DNA from: Papilionanthe hookeriana x Papilionanthe teres
Taxonomy: Eukaryota > Streptophyta > Magnoliopsida > Asparagales > Orchidaceae
Assembly (NCBI GenBank): GCA_022702705.1
Contig: CM040421.1
Location: 72,348,121-72,412,120 of the forward strand
DNA: 64,000 nt
Direction: 5' to 3'
A model generated the notes under the pieces. It was not told the origin of the DNA. It did no database searches and worked only from the letters and a program-made list of their open reading frames with translations. The translations under genes and the position numbers were made by a program. Positions 34,668 to 46,569 of this stretch are shown here, piece after piece. Within the stretch, counting starts at the first letter, position 1, and each line of letters starts with the position of its first letter.

Positions 34668-35539
34668 TTAACTATTACTTGTCCTCAAGTAATCTTGATA
34701 CTATATAAAAGTAATGATTATTTGTAATAAGGCTTTAATTCATAAATACTATGAATTTGGTATAAATATATATTATAGTAAAGTATATTATAAAGATTTT
34801 TAGATAATTAAATTAACTCTATAGATATAAGACTATTTAGTCATTAAGTTTAAGATTTCTAGTCTTCTATTTATTTCAAGAATGACTATATTTTGCAATA
34901 TTAAATTATTTAGGATATTCAGATGATAGAAAATTCATGAAAACACTACTTAGTAAAATACTAATCCATATATATATAAGTTCAGAAATGTAATTGAGTT
35001 TACCTTTTTGATTGATTCAAATGAAGCCAACTTTTGATAAGGCATTTCCTCAAGCTTCTCCTCACTTACTTTTTCTTTTCTTTTCATTTTGGATTGATTT
35101 TCAATCCTTTTTCTTTTTCTTTTTTTTTTCTTTTTTTCAAGTGAGGATTACTGTATCTGGATAGCCCGTTAATAATTTTGAACTTCATTTTCCTCTTCCT
35201 AAATTTGAAACTTGAAATATTTCCTTACTTTATGTGTATTTCAAAGTTTTTACTTCATTGAGTTTCAATCTTTTCTTTCTCAACTAAATACTTAAGAATT
35301 TCATATTTTAAAATATAGTTTTCCTTACTTTAAATAGTTAACTATATTTCTTATCCTCTTATACCAAATATCTTAATCTACAAAATTAGTTTAATCACTA
35401 GAAATATTTCGTTTAACTTTCTATAATAATTAAATAAATTAATTCTAATTTCATCGAATCAAATTCAATACGTAAAATCATTTTATAATAATTTTTGAAA
35501 ATATTTATCGAGAACAATTTAATAATTAAATTTTTGTTT

Positions 35540-35562
35540 TTCCCTCCCCCAAACTTAAATTT
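35540..35562 (-). other. Second polypurine tract of element C
   Basis: Minus strand AAGTTTGGGGGAGGGAAAAA, about 0.89 kb before the 3' LTR. Its counterpart in element D is at 20981-20999. Confidence 0.5.
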
Positions 35563-36016
35563 TTCTATATATTTATATAAGGTGAAAAGAAAACAAACTC
35601 GTAAATTTAAATCATACCTTCGTGCTTTAGGTATTTCTCCTTTTCAAGTTCCGCGTGTTCTTTTCATCACTTAATTAACTCTGTACTCGTTAATAACTTT
35701 TTACACATATATAATATCAAAGAATTTTATTGGGTAAAGAAGTTTTGAAATAAGTACAAAATACTAACACAACTTATACTTAGTATAATACTAAACACAA
35801 TTTAACACAACATCCACATACATTTCACAAATCCAGTTTCAGGGTTACAATAACAGTCTGAAATGTTAAATTTTAAAAACCACACAAATCTAACTTATAC
35901 AACTAAGTTTAAATGTCTTACACAACATAAAAATCAAAGTACATAAACTAAACAACAATACTGATTTTAAGAAAATAAACAAACAATCACATAACATAAA
36001 TATCTAATCATAGAAT

Positions 36017-37192
36017 CTAATGATCAACCTTAAAATCCCAAACTATATCTTCATCTCCTTGTTCAGCAGGTGGAGTAGGCTGGTAGTGAGTATAATGAGA
36101 GCACTTAGGAAATATAAGATCAAGCTCTCCTCACCTATGACGATTCTCAGCATCATAGTAGGCTATCTCAAATTCAGAGTGCCTCTGGAGATAATCGCTG
36201 TCATAATCATGCCTTCGCTCTAATCCTCCAATCCTCTGATCTATATGTTCTAATTTTTCTTCAAGCTTTTCAAAACTTTTCTGCTGTAGAGTCATTTCAT
36301 TCATCAAATCATAAAGGGTAGGAAAACTATAGGTAGGAGGGGAGGGTCATAACTGGTAGAGGGAATATCCCTATAGTTAAAGGTGCATAATTCCTTGTCC
36401 CAGATCTCCATCCTTCGTGGGATTCATAAGTCTTTATATTATCCTGGGTAATGGGTTTCATAGGTTCAACCCGTTCCTCATCATCTCTTGCCTCTACTCC
36501 GCACAATTGGCGAGTGTATAAATTGCACCGAGATGTCCTAGTCCTCCTCCACTTTCACTTCTTGCAATGGCTAATATATTTTTATAAATAATACTCCCCA
36601 CATTTATACTCTTGTGGTTCCGAATACAAAATTCAGTAACCGCTCTATCTCTCGTAACTTCACTATGGTGATAGGTAGGTAACAAAGTAGAGCAAATAAA
36701 ATAATGCCAGGCTTTAGAGGTTGCATTTAACATAGAGAGGGAGTTTACCTGTTCACGCTGCTTAACTTTTCATGTCCCTTTCCCATCAGTGAGAAAGTTA
36801 ATCACCTCTTCCAGCGGTCCTTCCATTGTTCCGAAAGTATCGTATTCGCTGGTGTGAAGATCTTGTACTTCATAGAAAGCATTAATACGTGCAGCATTAA
36901 AATCGACTAAAAATCCTCTAACCTTTATAGGTTTATCCTCAATCTGGTTTAAATTGGCATAAAACTCTTTTACAACTTCAACTGCAGCCTGTTTGTTGTA
37001 TAACAGAAATTTTCTCATCTTCTCTCTTTTATCGTTTGTTCCACTTCTCCTCCCAGATTCTTAAAGACTTTGTCCTGAATTCATTTTCTTGCTTGGATAT
37101 TAAAGTTGTATCTTGATTGAGCTTTAGCATTCACGAGCCATGTTTCGTCAAAATCTAGTCGTCTTTTCTGTCCTGGAGTCATTTCTCGATCT
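36017..37192 (-). pseudogene. ORF3b of element C (env-position ORF, second copy)
   Basis: Starts MTPGQKRRLDFDE at 37192. After a stop and a frame change it reads LLYNKQAAVEVVKEFYANL, VRGFLVDFNAARINAFY, then LLPTYHHSEVTRDRAV and INVGSIIYKNILAIARS (36494-36733). The VRGxxVDFxxxxINxFY pattern recalls the 'putative plant transposon protein' domain found downstream of pol in Athila-type elements. C-terminally I read a charged helical segment (EKLEEKLEHIDQRIGGL) and an acidic tail ending WDFKVDH before TAG at 36017-36019. No signal peptide or membrane helix is evident, so an envelope role is not supported. It has the same architecture as ORF3a. Confidence 0.65.
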
Positions 37193-37540
37193 ATCAAATT
37201 TACAAAGATCTCAACTAAATTTCAAAATAATACTAGAATGGCTTCCAAAGGTGACTTAAAGTAATCAAAAATGAATTCCATGGATTTCTTCCAACAATTT
37301 TCTCCATTTTTCAATTCTTTCCAAAATCACCAAATGTGGAAGAAATACATGGTGAAAATCAAAAAATTTTGCATGGGAGTGAAGCTCTTACCAAGGGATG
37401 ATGAAATCCGGTGTAAAAATGTGTTGAAATTGCTTCTAATCCAAGATCTCTCAAGCCCTAGGTCGGTTTTTTTGAAGTTTAAATGAAGGGGACGATGAAT
37501 AGTGACGGTTGACCTTTTCAAATATAAGTGTTTTTCGGGA

Positions 37541-37650
37541 TCTCGCCGTCAGCGGGAAAAATCTCGCCGTCGGCGGGCTAATTAATTCAAGTAGGATAAA
37601 GTCTCAGGAAAAAGTCACCGTCGGCAGCGTCGATCTCGCTATCGGCGGGA
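37541..37650. promoter_or_regulatory. Internal palindrome module upstream of ORF3b
   Basis: Four variants of the LTR motif at 37542/37563 and 37614/37635, spaced 21 bp within pairs and 72 bp between pairs. On the minus strand a TATA-like CATTTAAAC follows about 55 bp downstream (near 37478-37486), before the ORF3b start at 37192. This resembles the order in the LTR U3. Confidence 0.5.
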
Positions 37651-38031
37651 TTTTTCCGAAAATTAAATTTAATATTTTTGTAATAATTTTAATTCATTTC
37701 AAGCCTTATTAACGTCTGATCAATCGATTAAATATATTATATTGTGATTAGATACTATTTAAAGTCAAATAAATTCACACAACACAAAACAACATATATT
37801 TTATATGAAATCCAAGTGTTACAATATTCGTACACAATATTACTAACATGGTATTTTCACAACCTCAACACACCAAATTCAGCGTCGCAATCCAAACCAC
37901 AATACTCAAAATGTTGAAAACAAACAAACAATGCATAATCTCATCTATACTGAGATCATATATCAAAAATCAAAAGTGCAGATAAAATTAAATTCAAACT
38001 AACACAACACATAAACAAATACGAATGTCTT

Positions 38032-39093
38032 CTACTCGTCAGTGTCAGTACTAAATTCATCTCTGATATCTCCGATAGAACGTAAGTGAACGAATAGATT
38101 GTAGAAGGGCCTATAAGGAAATTCTTCTGTAGAATCTTTTTCTATCCATCATTTCTTTGTCAAAAGCCGTATGAAACTAGCCTCAAGATGTCCAGAATGA
38201 TCGAAGTGTTCCTTCATCCTCCAATCAATATGATCAAATAAATCAGAGATGTTATTAATTGAAGTCATCACGTTTTGTACCTCTTTTTCCAAATTCTTCG
38301 AGTTTTCGTAAGATCGATTAGTTTTATCGCGAAAGGGCCCGATTGAAAGAAATTTCGAGATGCTTGATCCATAATAATGGCTGTCTCATTATCGTTATCC
38401 AGAGTAGGAAACATATCAGTCGGATCTAAAGGCTTCCAAGGCAAAAGTACATTTTCTCAGGCTTCATATGAAACTTGGTACTGACTGCATAGTGCAAAAA
38501 TTGTTGAAGCATGTCCAAGCCCATAAATTGATCCATGAACAATCGAGTCTAAAGCGTACTTCACAATAATCGAACCAACATCGATAGGTAATCCCGCTTG
38601 AATACAATAATTCAGAATTGCACACTCCTTAGAAACTTTATATACCGTCATAGTGGGTAACAATTTTGAAGAAATAAAGAAGTTTCAGTGTTTAGAGACG
38701 GGGTTTAGAAGTGATGCAGAAAAGCTAACATACCTGTCTTCTCTCGTTTCCCAATCTTCCGCTTCATCAGCCAAATATCGATAGATCTCATTCATATTAT
38801 TTCTTGTAGGAACAAAGTTGGAGTAGTGACAAACAGGTGTATTCTCAATTGAATATAATTCATTAATTCTAGAAGGAGTGAAAGTTACCCATCTGCCTCG
38901 CACATGGACGCTTCCATCGTTAATTTCGTGAAGATCGAGTAGAATTCTTTTACCACGTGGATGACTACCGCGAAGTTGTATAGCATAATACCTCCCAACA
39001 TCGTTGCACAATCATCTCTTCAATAGGCGTTGTCGAATTTTCCATTCCTCTATTTACGAATCCTCTTTCTTCGATCGGTCTCTTTTTCATCAT
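38032..39093 (-). pseudogene. ORF3a of element C (env-position ORF, first copy)
   Basis: Starts MMKKRPIEERGF at 39093. It shares with ORF3b the order LYN..VVKEFY (frame lost near 38920), VRGRWVTFTPSRINELY, LPTMTVYKVSKECAI, LPIDVGSIIVKYALDS, a charged helical stretch (SDLFDHIDWRMKEHF) and an acidic end (DEFSTDTDE) before TAG at 38032-38034. The two copies are clearly paralogous but far apart in sequence, so the duplication is old or the copies were acquired separately. Broken by at least one frameshift and one stop. Function unknown. Confidence 0.65.
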
Positions 39094-39327
39094 AACTTTG
39101 TCAAGATTCGCCGAGCCTCATAACTGACAAATTTTCTTCGATTGAACACTCAAGATCTAGGGATTTCAAGGTGATTGGATGCCATAATGATGAGTTTTTG
39201 TGGAGTTTCAAATCATTTTTAAGAAGTAGGTGGCTTAAAGTTCGAGTTCCAGGCGTTTTTAAAGAGTAAAAACACTAAGAATTATCAAAAATCGTCAAAA
39301 TAACTTCCTAAACCGCTCTTTCACTGA

Positions 39328-39438
39328 TCTCGCCGTCGGCGGCAACGATCTCGCCGTCAGTGGAATTCTTAAATAATATAAACTAAATTTTGGCGGCAAA
39401 ACTCGCTGTCGGCGGCATCGATCTCGTCGTCGGCGGCT
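39328..39438. promoter_or_regulatory. Internal palindrome module upstream of ORF3a
   Basis: Four motif variants at 39329/39350 and 39402/39423: 21 bp within pairs, 73 bp between pairs. On the minus strand a TATA-like CTTTAAAAAC lies about 70 bp downstream (near 39255). It sits between the integrase and ORF3a. Confidence 0.5.
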
Positions 39439-39676
39439 AAGGCAAAAAATGCCCAGTTTCTCTCTGGTCCAAATGTTTTCCAAATTTTTCTATGGATCCA
39501 ATATCGTGATGATTTTAAAGATAAATATGAGTAATAGAATTCATTTTATATCATAATTAATAATAAATCAAATAAATATACCATCATTATACATAAATAA
39601 AGATTACTATGGGCTGCCTTCCATAAAGCGCTTGGTTTAACGTCGTCAGCCCGACCTATTCAGGTTATTAATCAGG

Positions 39677-40850
39677 TTAACTGAGCATTAAAACCTCTTT
39701 AAAATTTGGTCTTTTTCCTTCAAAATATGGTTTTAATTTGTGTCCATTTACTTTAAATCTGTCTCCAGTCTTTGGATCTTCAATTTCTACAGCTCCGTAT
39801 GTAAATATTTGAGTTATAGTGAAAGGTCCTAACCATTGAGATTTCAATTTCTCAGGAAATAATTTCGACATTGTATTATAAAGCAAAACTTTTTGTCCTG
39901 GTTCAAAATTTTTTTGGTTAATCTTCTGATCATGCCATAATTTCATTTTCTCTTTATAAATTCTATCATTATTATAGGATTCATTCCTTAATTTCTCTAA
40001 TTCATTCATCTACAACAATCTCTTTTCACCAGCATCTTTTAAATTATAATTAAATTTTTTAATCGCCCAATACGCTTTATGCTCTAATTGAACTGGTAAG
40101 CGACAAGTCTTTCCAAAAATAAGTCTGTAAGGAGTCATTCCAATCGGGATTTTATAAGCAGTCCTGTATGCCCATAATGCAGTGTCTAGTCTTGTAGACC
40201 AATCTAATCTACTAGGGTTTACAGTTTTTTCTAGAATTCATTTAATTTCTCGATTAGAAACTTCAGCTAATCCACTGGTTTGTGGATGATAAGCAGTCAA
40301 TATTTTATGAATAATGTTAAATTTTTCTACTAATTTCTGAATATATTTATTCCTAAAATGGGATCCTCCGTCGGTGATAATCACTCTCGGCATTCCGTAT
40401 CTTGTGAAAATATTTTTCATAAAAAATTTTAAAACACCCTTAGCATCACAAGAGGTAAGGCCTGTGCTTCAATCCATTTAAAAACATAATCAACAGCAAC
40501 TAATATATATGAGTTTCCAAATGAAGGAATAAATAGTCCCATGAAATCTAATCTCCAAACATCAAAAATTTCAACTTCTAATATAAAATTTAGAGGCATT
40601 TCATTTCTTCTAGATATATTACCTACTCGTTGGCATTTATCACAAGTTTTGATATATCTATAAACATCTTTAAAAAAAGTAGGCCAATAAAATCCAGATT
40701 GTAAAATTTTATAAGCAGTTTTATCAGTTCCAAAATGTCCTCCAAATTCTGAATCGTGGCATTTTTGGATGATCTGTTCGGTTTCTTCATAAGGCACACA
40801 TCTTCTAATAATTAAATCCTTACATTGCTTATATAAATATGGTTCATCCC
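39677..40850 (-). pseudogene. Integrase of element C
   Basis: The zinc-binding domain is complete in 40429-40797 (HDSEFGGHFG, then CDKCQRVGN). The first catalytic Asp lies in VWRLDFMG. A frame break near 40430 leads to 40238-40420 with VIITDGGSHFRN (second Asp) and SNREIK (Glu). The C-terminal domain is open at 39677-40009 (EPGQKVLLYNT, WLGPFTITQI, KVNGHKLKPYF). All residues for catalysis are present, but the chain is split into three frames. Confidence 0.85.
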
Positions 40851-40989
40851 AAAAATATGTTTTAGCATCATGAATGAATTTCTTCTATTGTTGCAGAGTT
40901 AGCATGGGTGGTAAAATATCACTTACAATATAATTAACTATATCAGCATACCAAGGTATTTTCCACTCATTTATATTATATAATTGTTC

Positions 40990-41560
40990 GTCAGGAAAAC
41001 TGTCTGTAATTTCATTTTTAGTGTCTGATAATTCGCAATATTCTAATCTTGACAAATAATCTGCAATTTAATTATCAGTTCCCTTTCTATTATTTATTTG
41101 AAAATAAAATTCTTACATCAGTAATATCCATTTGATTAATCTTGGTTTGGTATCCTTCTTTTGCATTAAATATTTTATAGCAGAGTGATCAGTATGCACA
41201 ATACATTTAGTTCCAATTAAATAATATCTAAATTTATCAAAAGCATATATAATTGCTAATAATTATTTTTCTGTAACTGTATAGTTAATTTCAACATTAT
41301 TTAGAGTTTTACTAGCATAGTATATAACTTTAAAAATTTTATCATACCTTTGTCCAAGAATGTACTCCTATAAGATAATCACTAAGCATCGCACATAAGT
41401 TCAAATGGTTTCTCCTAATCAGGTGAAACTATTATAGGTGATGTGATTAATTTATCTTTTAATATTTCAAAAGCATTTAAGCATTCTGTATTGAATTCAA
41501 ATTTCTTGTCTTTTTCTAAAAGTTGGCATAGAGGTTTAGTAATTTTTTAAAAATCTTTTA
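40990..41560 (-). pseudogene. RNase H of element C (decayed)
   Basis: Recognised by alignment with A and B. Sequences for an HTDHSAIKYL-type motif (about 41190) and the CDA start (about 41390) can be followed, but several stops and indels leave no long frame. Confidence 0.6.
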
Positions 41561-42340
41561 TGTAGCGTTTGTAAAATTTGGCATGTCCAAGAAAACTTCT
41601 TACCCCTCTCACTATAGTAGGAGGTGGTAATTTAGCTATAACTTGAATTTTTGCAGGGTCTACTTACGTGTCATTTTCTGAAATTTTATGCCCTAATACA
41701 ATTCCTCCTGCAACCATAAATTGACATTTCTCCCAATTTAGAACTAAATTAGTTTTTTTGCATAGCTCTAAGTCTTTTTCAAGATGATCTAAGCATATTT
41801 CAAATGATGTTCCAAATACAGAGAAATCATCCATAAATACTTCTATTCTATCATCAATTAATTTACTAAATATAGACATCATACATCTATGGAATGTTGC
41901 AGGTGCATTACATAATCCAAAAGGCATTATTCGAAAAGCAAATGTTTCATAAGGACTGGTAAATGTAGTTTTCTCTTGATCCTCAGGAGCAATAGGAATT
42001 TGATGATAGCCAGTATATCCATCTAAAAAACAAAAGTATTTGTGCCCAACAAGTCTATCCAACATTTGGTCTAGGAATGGTAAAGGGAAGTGATCTTTTC
42101 TGGTGGCTGCATTCAATTTTCTATAATCAATACATATACGTCATCCAGTAACTTGTCTTATAAGTATTAAATCATAATTTTCATTAGTTTCAACAGTCAC
42201 TCCTCCTTTTTTAGGAACACAATGAATTGGGCTTACCCAAGCACTATCCGAAATAGGATATATAATACCATTATCTAACCACTTTAATATTTCTTTCTTG
42301 ACTACATCTTTCATCATTGAGTTTAATCTCCTTTGGGGAT
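41560..42340 (-). pseudogene. Reverse transcriptase of element C
   Basis: An open stretch of 150 codons (42116-41664) covers KDHFPLPFLDQMLDRLVGH, FCFLDGYTGYHQIP, RIMPFGLCNAPATF and the catalytic EVFMDDFSVFG near 41830. The N-terminal part to about 42340, containing a PKKGG-like region, is frame-broken. The active site is intact. Confidence 0.82.
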
Positions 42341-42472
42341 CAACTCTTGGTTTATGTCATTATCCAAAATAATTCTGTGCATACAGATTGAATGACTAAT
42401 TCCTTTAATATCTGCTAAGGTCCATCCAAAAGCTTTATTATACTTTTTTAAAGTGTCCAAAAGTTTTTGCTC

Positions 42473-43220
42473 TTATGATTCATGTAATTTTGCCGATATA
42501 ATAACTGGTAAGGTTAAAGAGTTACCTAAAAATGCATAGTTTAAATGAGTAGGTAAAATTTTTAACTCAAGTTCAGGAGGTTTAATAATCGACGAAACTA
42601 TATTCTTTTCAGCATTTTCTGTAATATCCAACATCTCAAATCTTTCTTGTATATAATCTAATTCTTCATTATCTGTTTCTTCAATCAATTCTGTATTTTC
42701 TATTTCTGATTTATCTACAAAGTATTCTTTAAAATGTTCATTTTGTAGATGTTCAAGAATTTTCATTCGAAAACATTCATCATCATTTTCAATAGTAGGA
42801 TATTTCATTGATTTTGCTATGTTGAAAGTTAATTCTTGATCGTTTACTCTCATAGTTAATTCTCTTTTTTGAACGTCAATCATTGCTCTTCCAGTAGCTA
42901 AGAATGGTTTCCCTAAAATTATGGGTATTTCTTTATCTTCCTCTATATCTAAAACAATAAAATCCACAGGGAAGATAAATTTATCCACTTTTACTAACAC
43001 ATCTTCAATAACTCCTTTAGAATATGTCACTGATCGATCAGCTAATTGAAGAGTTACTAAAGTAGGTGAGACTTCTCCCAATCCTAATCTTTTAAAAATT
43101 GATAGAGTCATAAGATTGATGTTGGCTCCTAAGTCACATAAAGCTTTTCCATAAAATTTTTCTCCAATAGCACAAGGTAAAGTGAAACTACCAGGATCTA
43201 TTAATTTCTCAGGAAGCTTT
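42473..43220 (-). pseudogene. Protease region of element C
   Basis: Open from 43111 with MTLSIFKRLGLGEVSP, LQLADRSVTY and ILGKPFLATGRAMIDV. The catalytic CDLGANINLM-like segment lies just upstream (about 43100-43150). Followed by the acidic Glu-rich linker also present in A and B. Confidence 0.78.
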
Positions 43221-43222
43221 TT

Positions 43223-44987
43223 CTAAATAATTGCACTACACTCTTCGCTAAGTGCCACAGTTTCATTGTCTGTGAACTTTCTCTTCTTGTTTAAAATATC
43301 TTTCATAAACTTCACATAATTGGGCATTTGTTCTAATGCTTCTATAAAAGGAATATTCACCATTAATTTCTTCAAGATTTCAAGAAAATTAGAAAATTGC
43401 TTATCCTTTTTATGTTGCTTTAGTCGCTGAGGGAATGGTGGTGGTGGTTTTTCTACAGAAATTTTCATAGGTATTACTGGATATTATAAATTTCGATCTT
43501 GCTGGTCCTTCTCTTTTTCAGTTTCCATTTTCTCTTTTTCACTTTCCGTATTCTTGTTTCTAACTCTTTTCCACTTCGTAATTGTATCACTTTGAATTGT
43601 TCTTTTCCTTGGTCTTTAGGATTTATTTCCACATTACTAGGAAAAGTTCCATGAATTCTATTATTAAGTGCAGTAGCGATATGCCCAAGTTGAGTTTCAA
43701 TATTTTTAATCGTAGCCTCGATTTTGTAATTGGTTCCTCGAATTTATAACCGATTTCCTTAATTCTCGCAAATGCCGACCCATATTAATATTAATTCTTC
43801 CATAGATAGCTTTTTTTCCTTAAATTGAGAGTTATTATTAAATCCAGGTGGATATGAAGGTTTACAATTAAAATTTCCTTGGTTAGACGAATTTCCTATT
43901 GGATTTACTGAGTTGTTCATCCATTGTTGATTAGCAGAGTTGTTATTCCAATTAAAATTTGGATGGTTCTTCCAACCAGGGTTATAATAATTTGCATAAG
44001 GATTATTAGGTTTATATTAATAGCATTTAAAGTCTCATATGAAGATCGAGCATCTATAAGTTGTCCAGATGAATTTTCTTCTATTATAAGTAGGAGAATA
44101 ATTCATTCCAAAATGATCTAATTTCTTAAATATAAGCAGATAATCCGAGAAGCTAACATAGATATTGCATCAGAGTCATCGATACTAGCTATATTCTTTT
44201 TAGGATTTAACCTTTCATAAGGCCATTGAAAATTGTTGGTAGCCATTTCTTCAATTAATGAATAAGCCTCATCAAATGGTTTTGACATTAATGAATCTCC
44301 AGCAGCAGCATCTATAATAGATCTAAGAGATCCTACTAATCCATTATAAAAAATTTGTATAATTAACCAATCTGGTAACACATGATATGGGCATTTCCCG
44401 AGAAGATATTTAAATCTCTCCCAAGCTTCGTATATTGATTCTCCGTCAAACTGACTAAAATATGTTGTCATTTCTAAGCTTTGCAGTTTTTGAAGGAGGA
44501 AAGTATTTGGATATAAATTTTTGTGATAATTCTCCCCAAGTTCTAATAGATCGAGGTGATAACGAATTTAACCACATCTTAGCCTTATCCCTTAAAGAAA
44601 AAGGAAAAAGTCTAAGTCTAACAGCATCATTAGATACTCCGTCATATTTAAAAGTAGCACAAAGTTCCAAAAACTAGCAATATGTAAATTAGGATCTTCG
44701 TTTGGCGAACCACTAAATTGATTATTCTGTACCATTTGGATAATTGCAGGTTTAAGCTCGAATGAATTAGCCGCTACATCAGGATTTTGGATAGTTAAGT
44801 GAATTTCATCTAATGTAGGGTTAGCGTAATCTCTTAAAGGTCTTGGTTGATTTGTATTTTTAATTTCTAGATTATTTACCATTTGATTTAAATTTATAAT
44901 TTCTTTTTTCTGTTTTCTAATTCTTTTAATAGTGCGCTCTAATTCTGAATTGTAAGGTATTAAACTTTCAATTCCAAATTTACGCAT
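43223..44987 (-). pseudogene. gag of element C (multiply frameshifted)
   Basis: Starts at the ATG at 44987 (MRKFGIESLIPYNSELERT). Capsid motifs are spread over three frames: NSFELKPAIIQMVQNNQF, LRLFPFSLRDKAKMWLNS, ERFKYLLGKCPYHVLPDW and SFDEAYSLIEEM-like PFDEAYSLIEEM. A proline-rich PPPPFPQRLKQ block (43223-43468) ends gag before the protease. Several indels make it non-functional. Confidence 0.78.
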
Positions 44988-45067
44988 ACACAACTTAAGT
45001 AGATTTTAAAATAGTCTGTCTTTAGTAATTATCTTTATTTTGTTAATTACCTTAATAATTACTTTAC

Positions 45068-45086
45068 TTCCCTAAGAACTGGCACA
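45068..45086 (-). other. Degenerate primer-binding site of element C
   Basis: Minus strand TGTGCCAGTTCTTAGGGAA, about eight bases inside the LTR end. It is alignable to the tRNA-Asp site of A but with several changes. Mutation after insertion or use of another tRNA are both possible. Confidence 0.45.
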
Positions 45087-45093
45087 TAGAGAT

Positions 45094-46569
45094 TGAGGGG
45101 CACAATGTAAATATGTTGCAGAGCTTTATAATTATATAAATGTTTAATAAGGTAAAAATAGCAAATGTACCCCCTTTTTATCTACGCAAGTATATGTATC
45201 GTTCAAATAATAAAGGGCTCTAATGAAGTCCTAGATATCGATCCCACAGGGAAGTTAGAGATTAAAAACTAATTTTAGCAGCTGCAATTTTTATCTAGTA
45301 TACGGAAATAAATAACATTTATACTAACTTCTATTACTTAATTTTTGAATGGAAGATTGTAATTTAGAAAAAGTATCTTTCTCCTTGTTAAGAGAATTAA
45401 GTGAGTGGATAAATAAATTAGTTAGCATTATATTATGCCAAATAGGAGCATTCCTATTCTTTACCCTTTGGTCCAGGCATAAAGAACATTGACTAATCCT
45501 ATGCTTGGTTACTGAATCTGCGGCTAGGCTGGGAGGATACCGACTACTACTTCGGAGCTCCCATGTTTCCCTCGCCTGAGGGCTAACATCTACACTTCAG
45601 CTCCCAAACAATAGGACCGAATTGAAGATTTTAGTCTGTCACACTAAAATATTCAATTCTACGCCCGATAATTAATATTTCCCTATTTATTTGCACCCTC
45701 CTTTCAAGGCTTTTGAATTCCCTGAATTTTGGATGTAATCTTTACTATAGTTGATAATTCAACATATTTTAACAATTCAATTAGCCAGATTGAAAGTAAA
45801 TTAAGTTTAAGTAAAAGATTATCACAATTTTTATTTGATATTTAAGGCACAACTAATTCAAATTTCCATTTCACAAAATCTCAATAACAAGGAGAAAGAC
45901 AGAGAAAACTACTCAAAATGCATAGGAAGAATAACACAAAATTTGGATTTCATTTAAAGCTATAAAACAATAAACAAAAACTTATCTCGAATCTTCTCCC
46001 CAAGCAGACTCCTTGAAGTTCCTCTAACTCTTCCTTCTTGTACAACACACTCAATTATAAATACTCTAGAACACACTAATGCACTCAAAATAACACACAA
46101 TAGACTCAACACACACTACTGACTTCCACACATTCGGCCTAAATTCGTTTTTATTTAAAGAAGAAGGAATATATCCAAAGGTTGCTTAAGCATCTCTTCA
46201 AAAAGCATCCAGATTCCATGTATTTGACTTGAACCAATCTTCTCGCCGTCGGCGGGCTTCTAGAACATTGGCCAACTGCTAAGGCTCGCTGTTGGCGGGC
46301 TCGATCTCGCCGTCGGCGGGCTCCTATATAATATATTCAAATCTCTCTAGAAAAACACGTTGTCGGCAGCCTATCTCTCGCCGTCGGCGGGCTAGTTCAA
46401 TTTTCATCTCTTTTAGTCCTTTTCGTTCCAGATTCGCTCTTTTTTCCATCTTTTTGCTTCATTACCTATAAATCTTCATTCCTGCAATAAAACATAGAAA
46501 ATACCTTTCTTTAAAGTGCAATTTCATATAAACTTGGTATGAATTTCTCAATATATTTTTCTCTTGTCA
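45094..46569 (-). repeat. 5' LTR of element C
   Basis: TGAGGGGCAC...CTTGTCA, 1476 bp, homologous throughout to 33150-34654. The palindrome module lies at 46243-46391, with pairs at 46285/46306 and 46356/46377 (21 bp within pairs, 71 bp between) and one extra motif at 46243. TATA-like TTTAAATAAA lies near 46152. Confidence 0.9.

Larger units (their letters stand above)
33150..46569 (-). mobile_element. Element C: near-complete 13.4-kb Athila-like retrotransposon with duplicated ORF3
   Basis: Both LTRs, a degenerate primer site, gag, PR, RT, RNase H, INT, two ORF3 copies and a polypurine tract are present in correct minus-strand order. LTRs differ by eye at roughly one base in 12-20 in the parts compared, so the insertion is not recent. 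All pol domains are recognisable, but gag and RT are frameshifted. The extra ORFs between integrase and 3' LTR are in the position of the env-like ORF of Athila. No 5-bp target duplication was found (GCAGT on the left, GAGTA on the right). Confidence 0.88.

Noticed and set aside
36017..39093. Retroviral envelope protein
   Set aside because: The position fits an env-like ORF, but no signal peptide, transmembrane segment or fusion-like region was seen. It is described only as ORF3.
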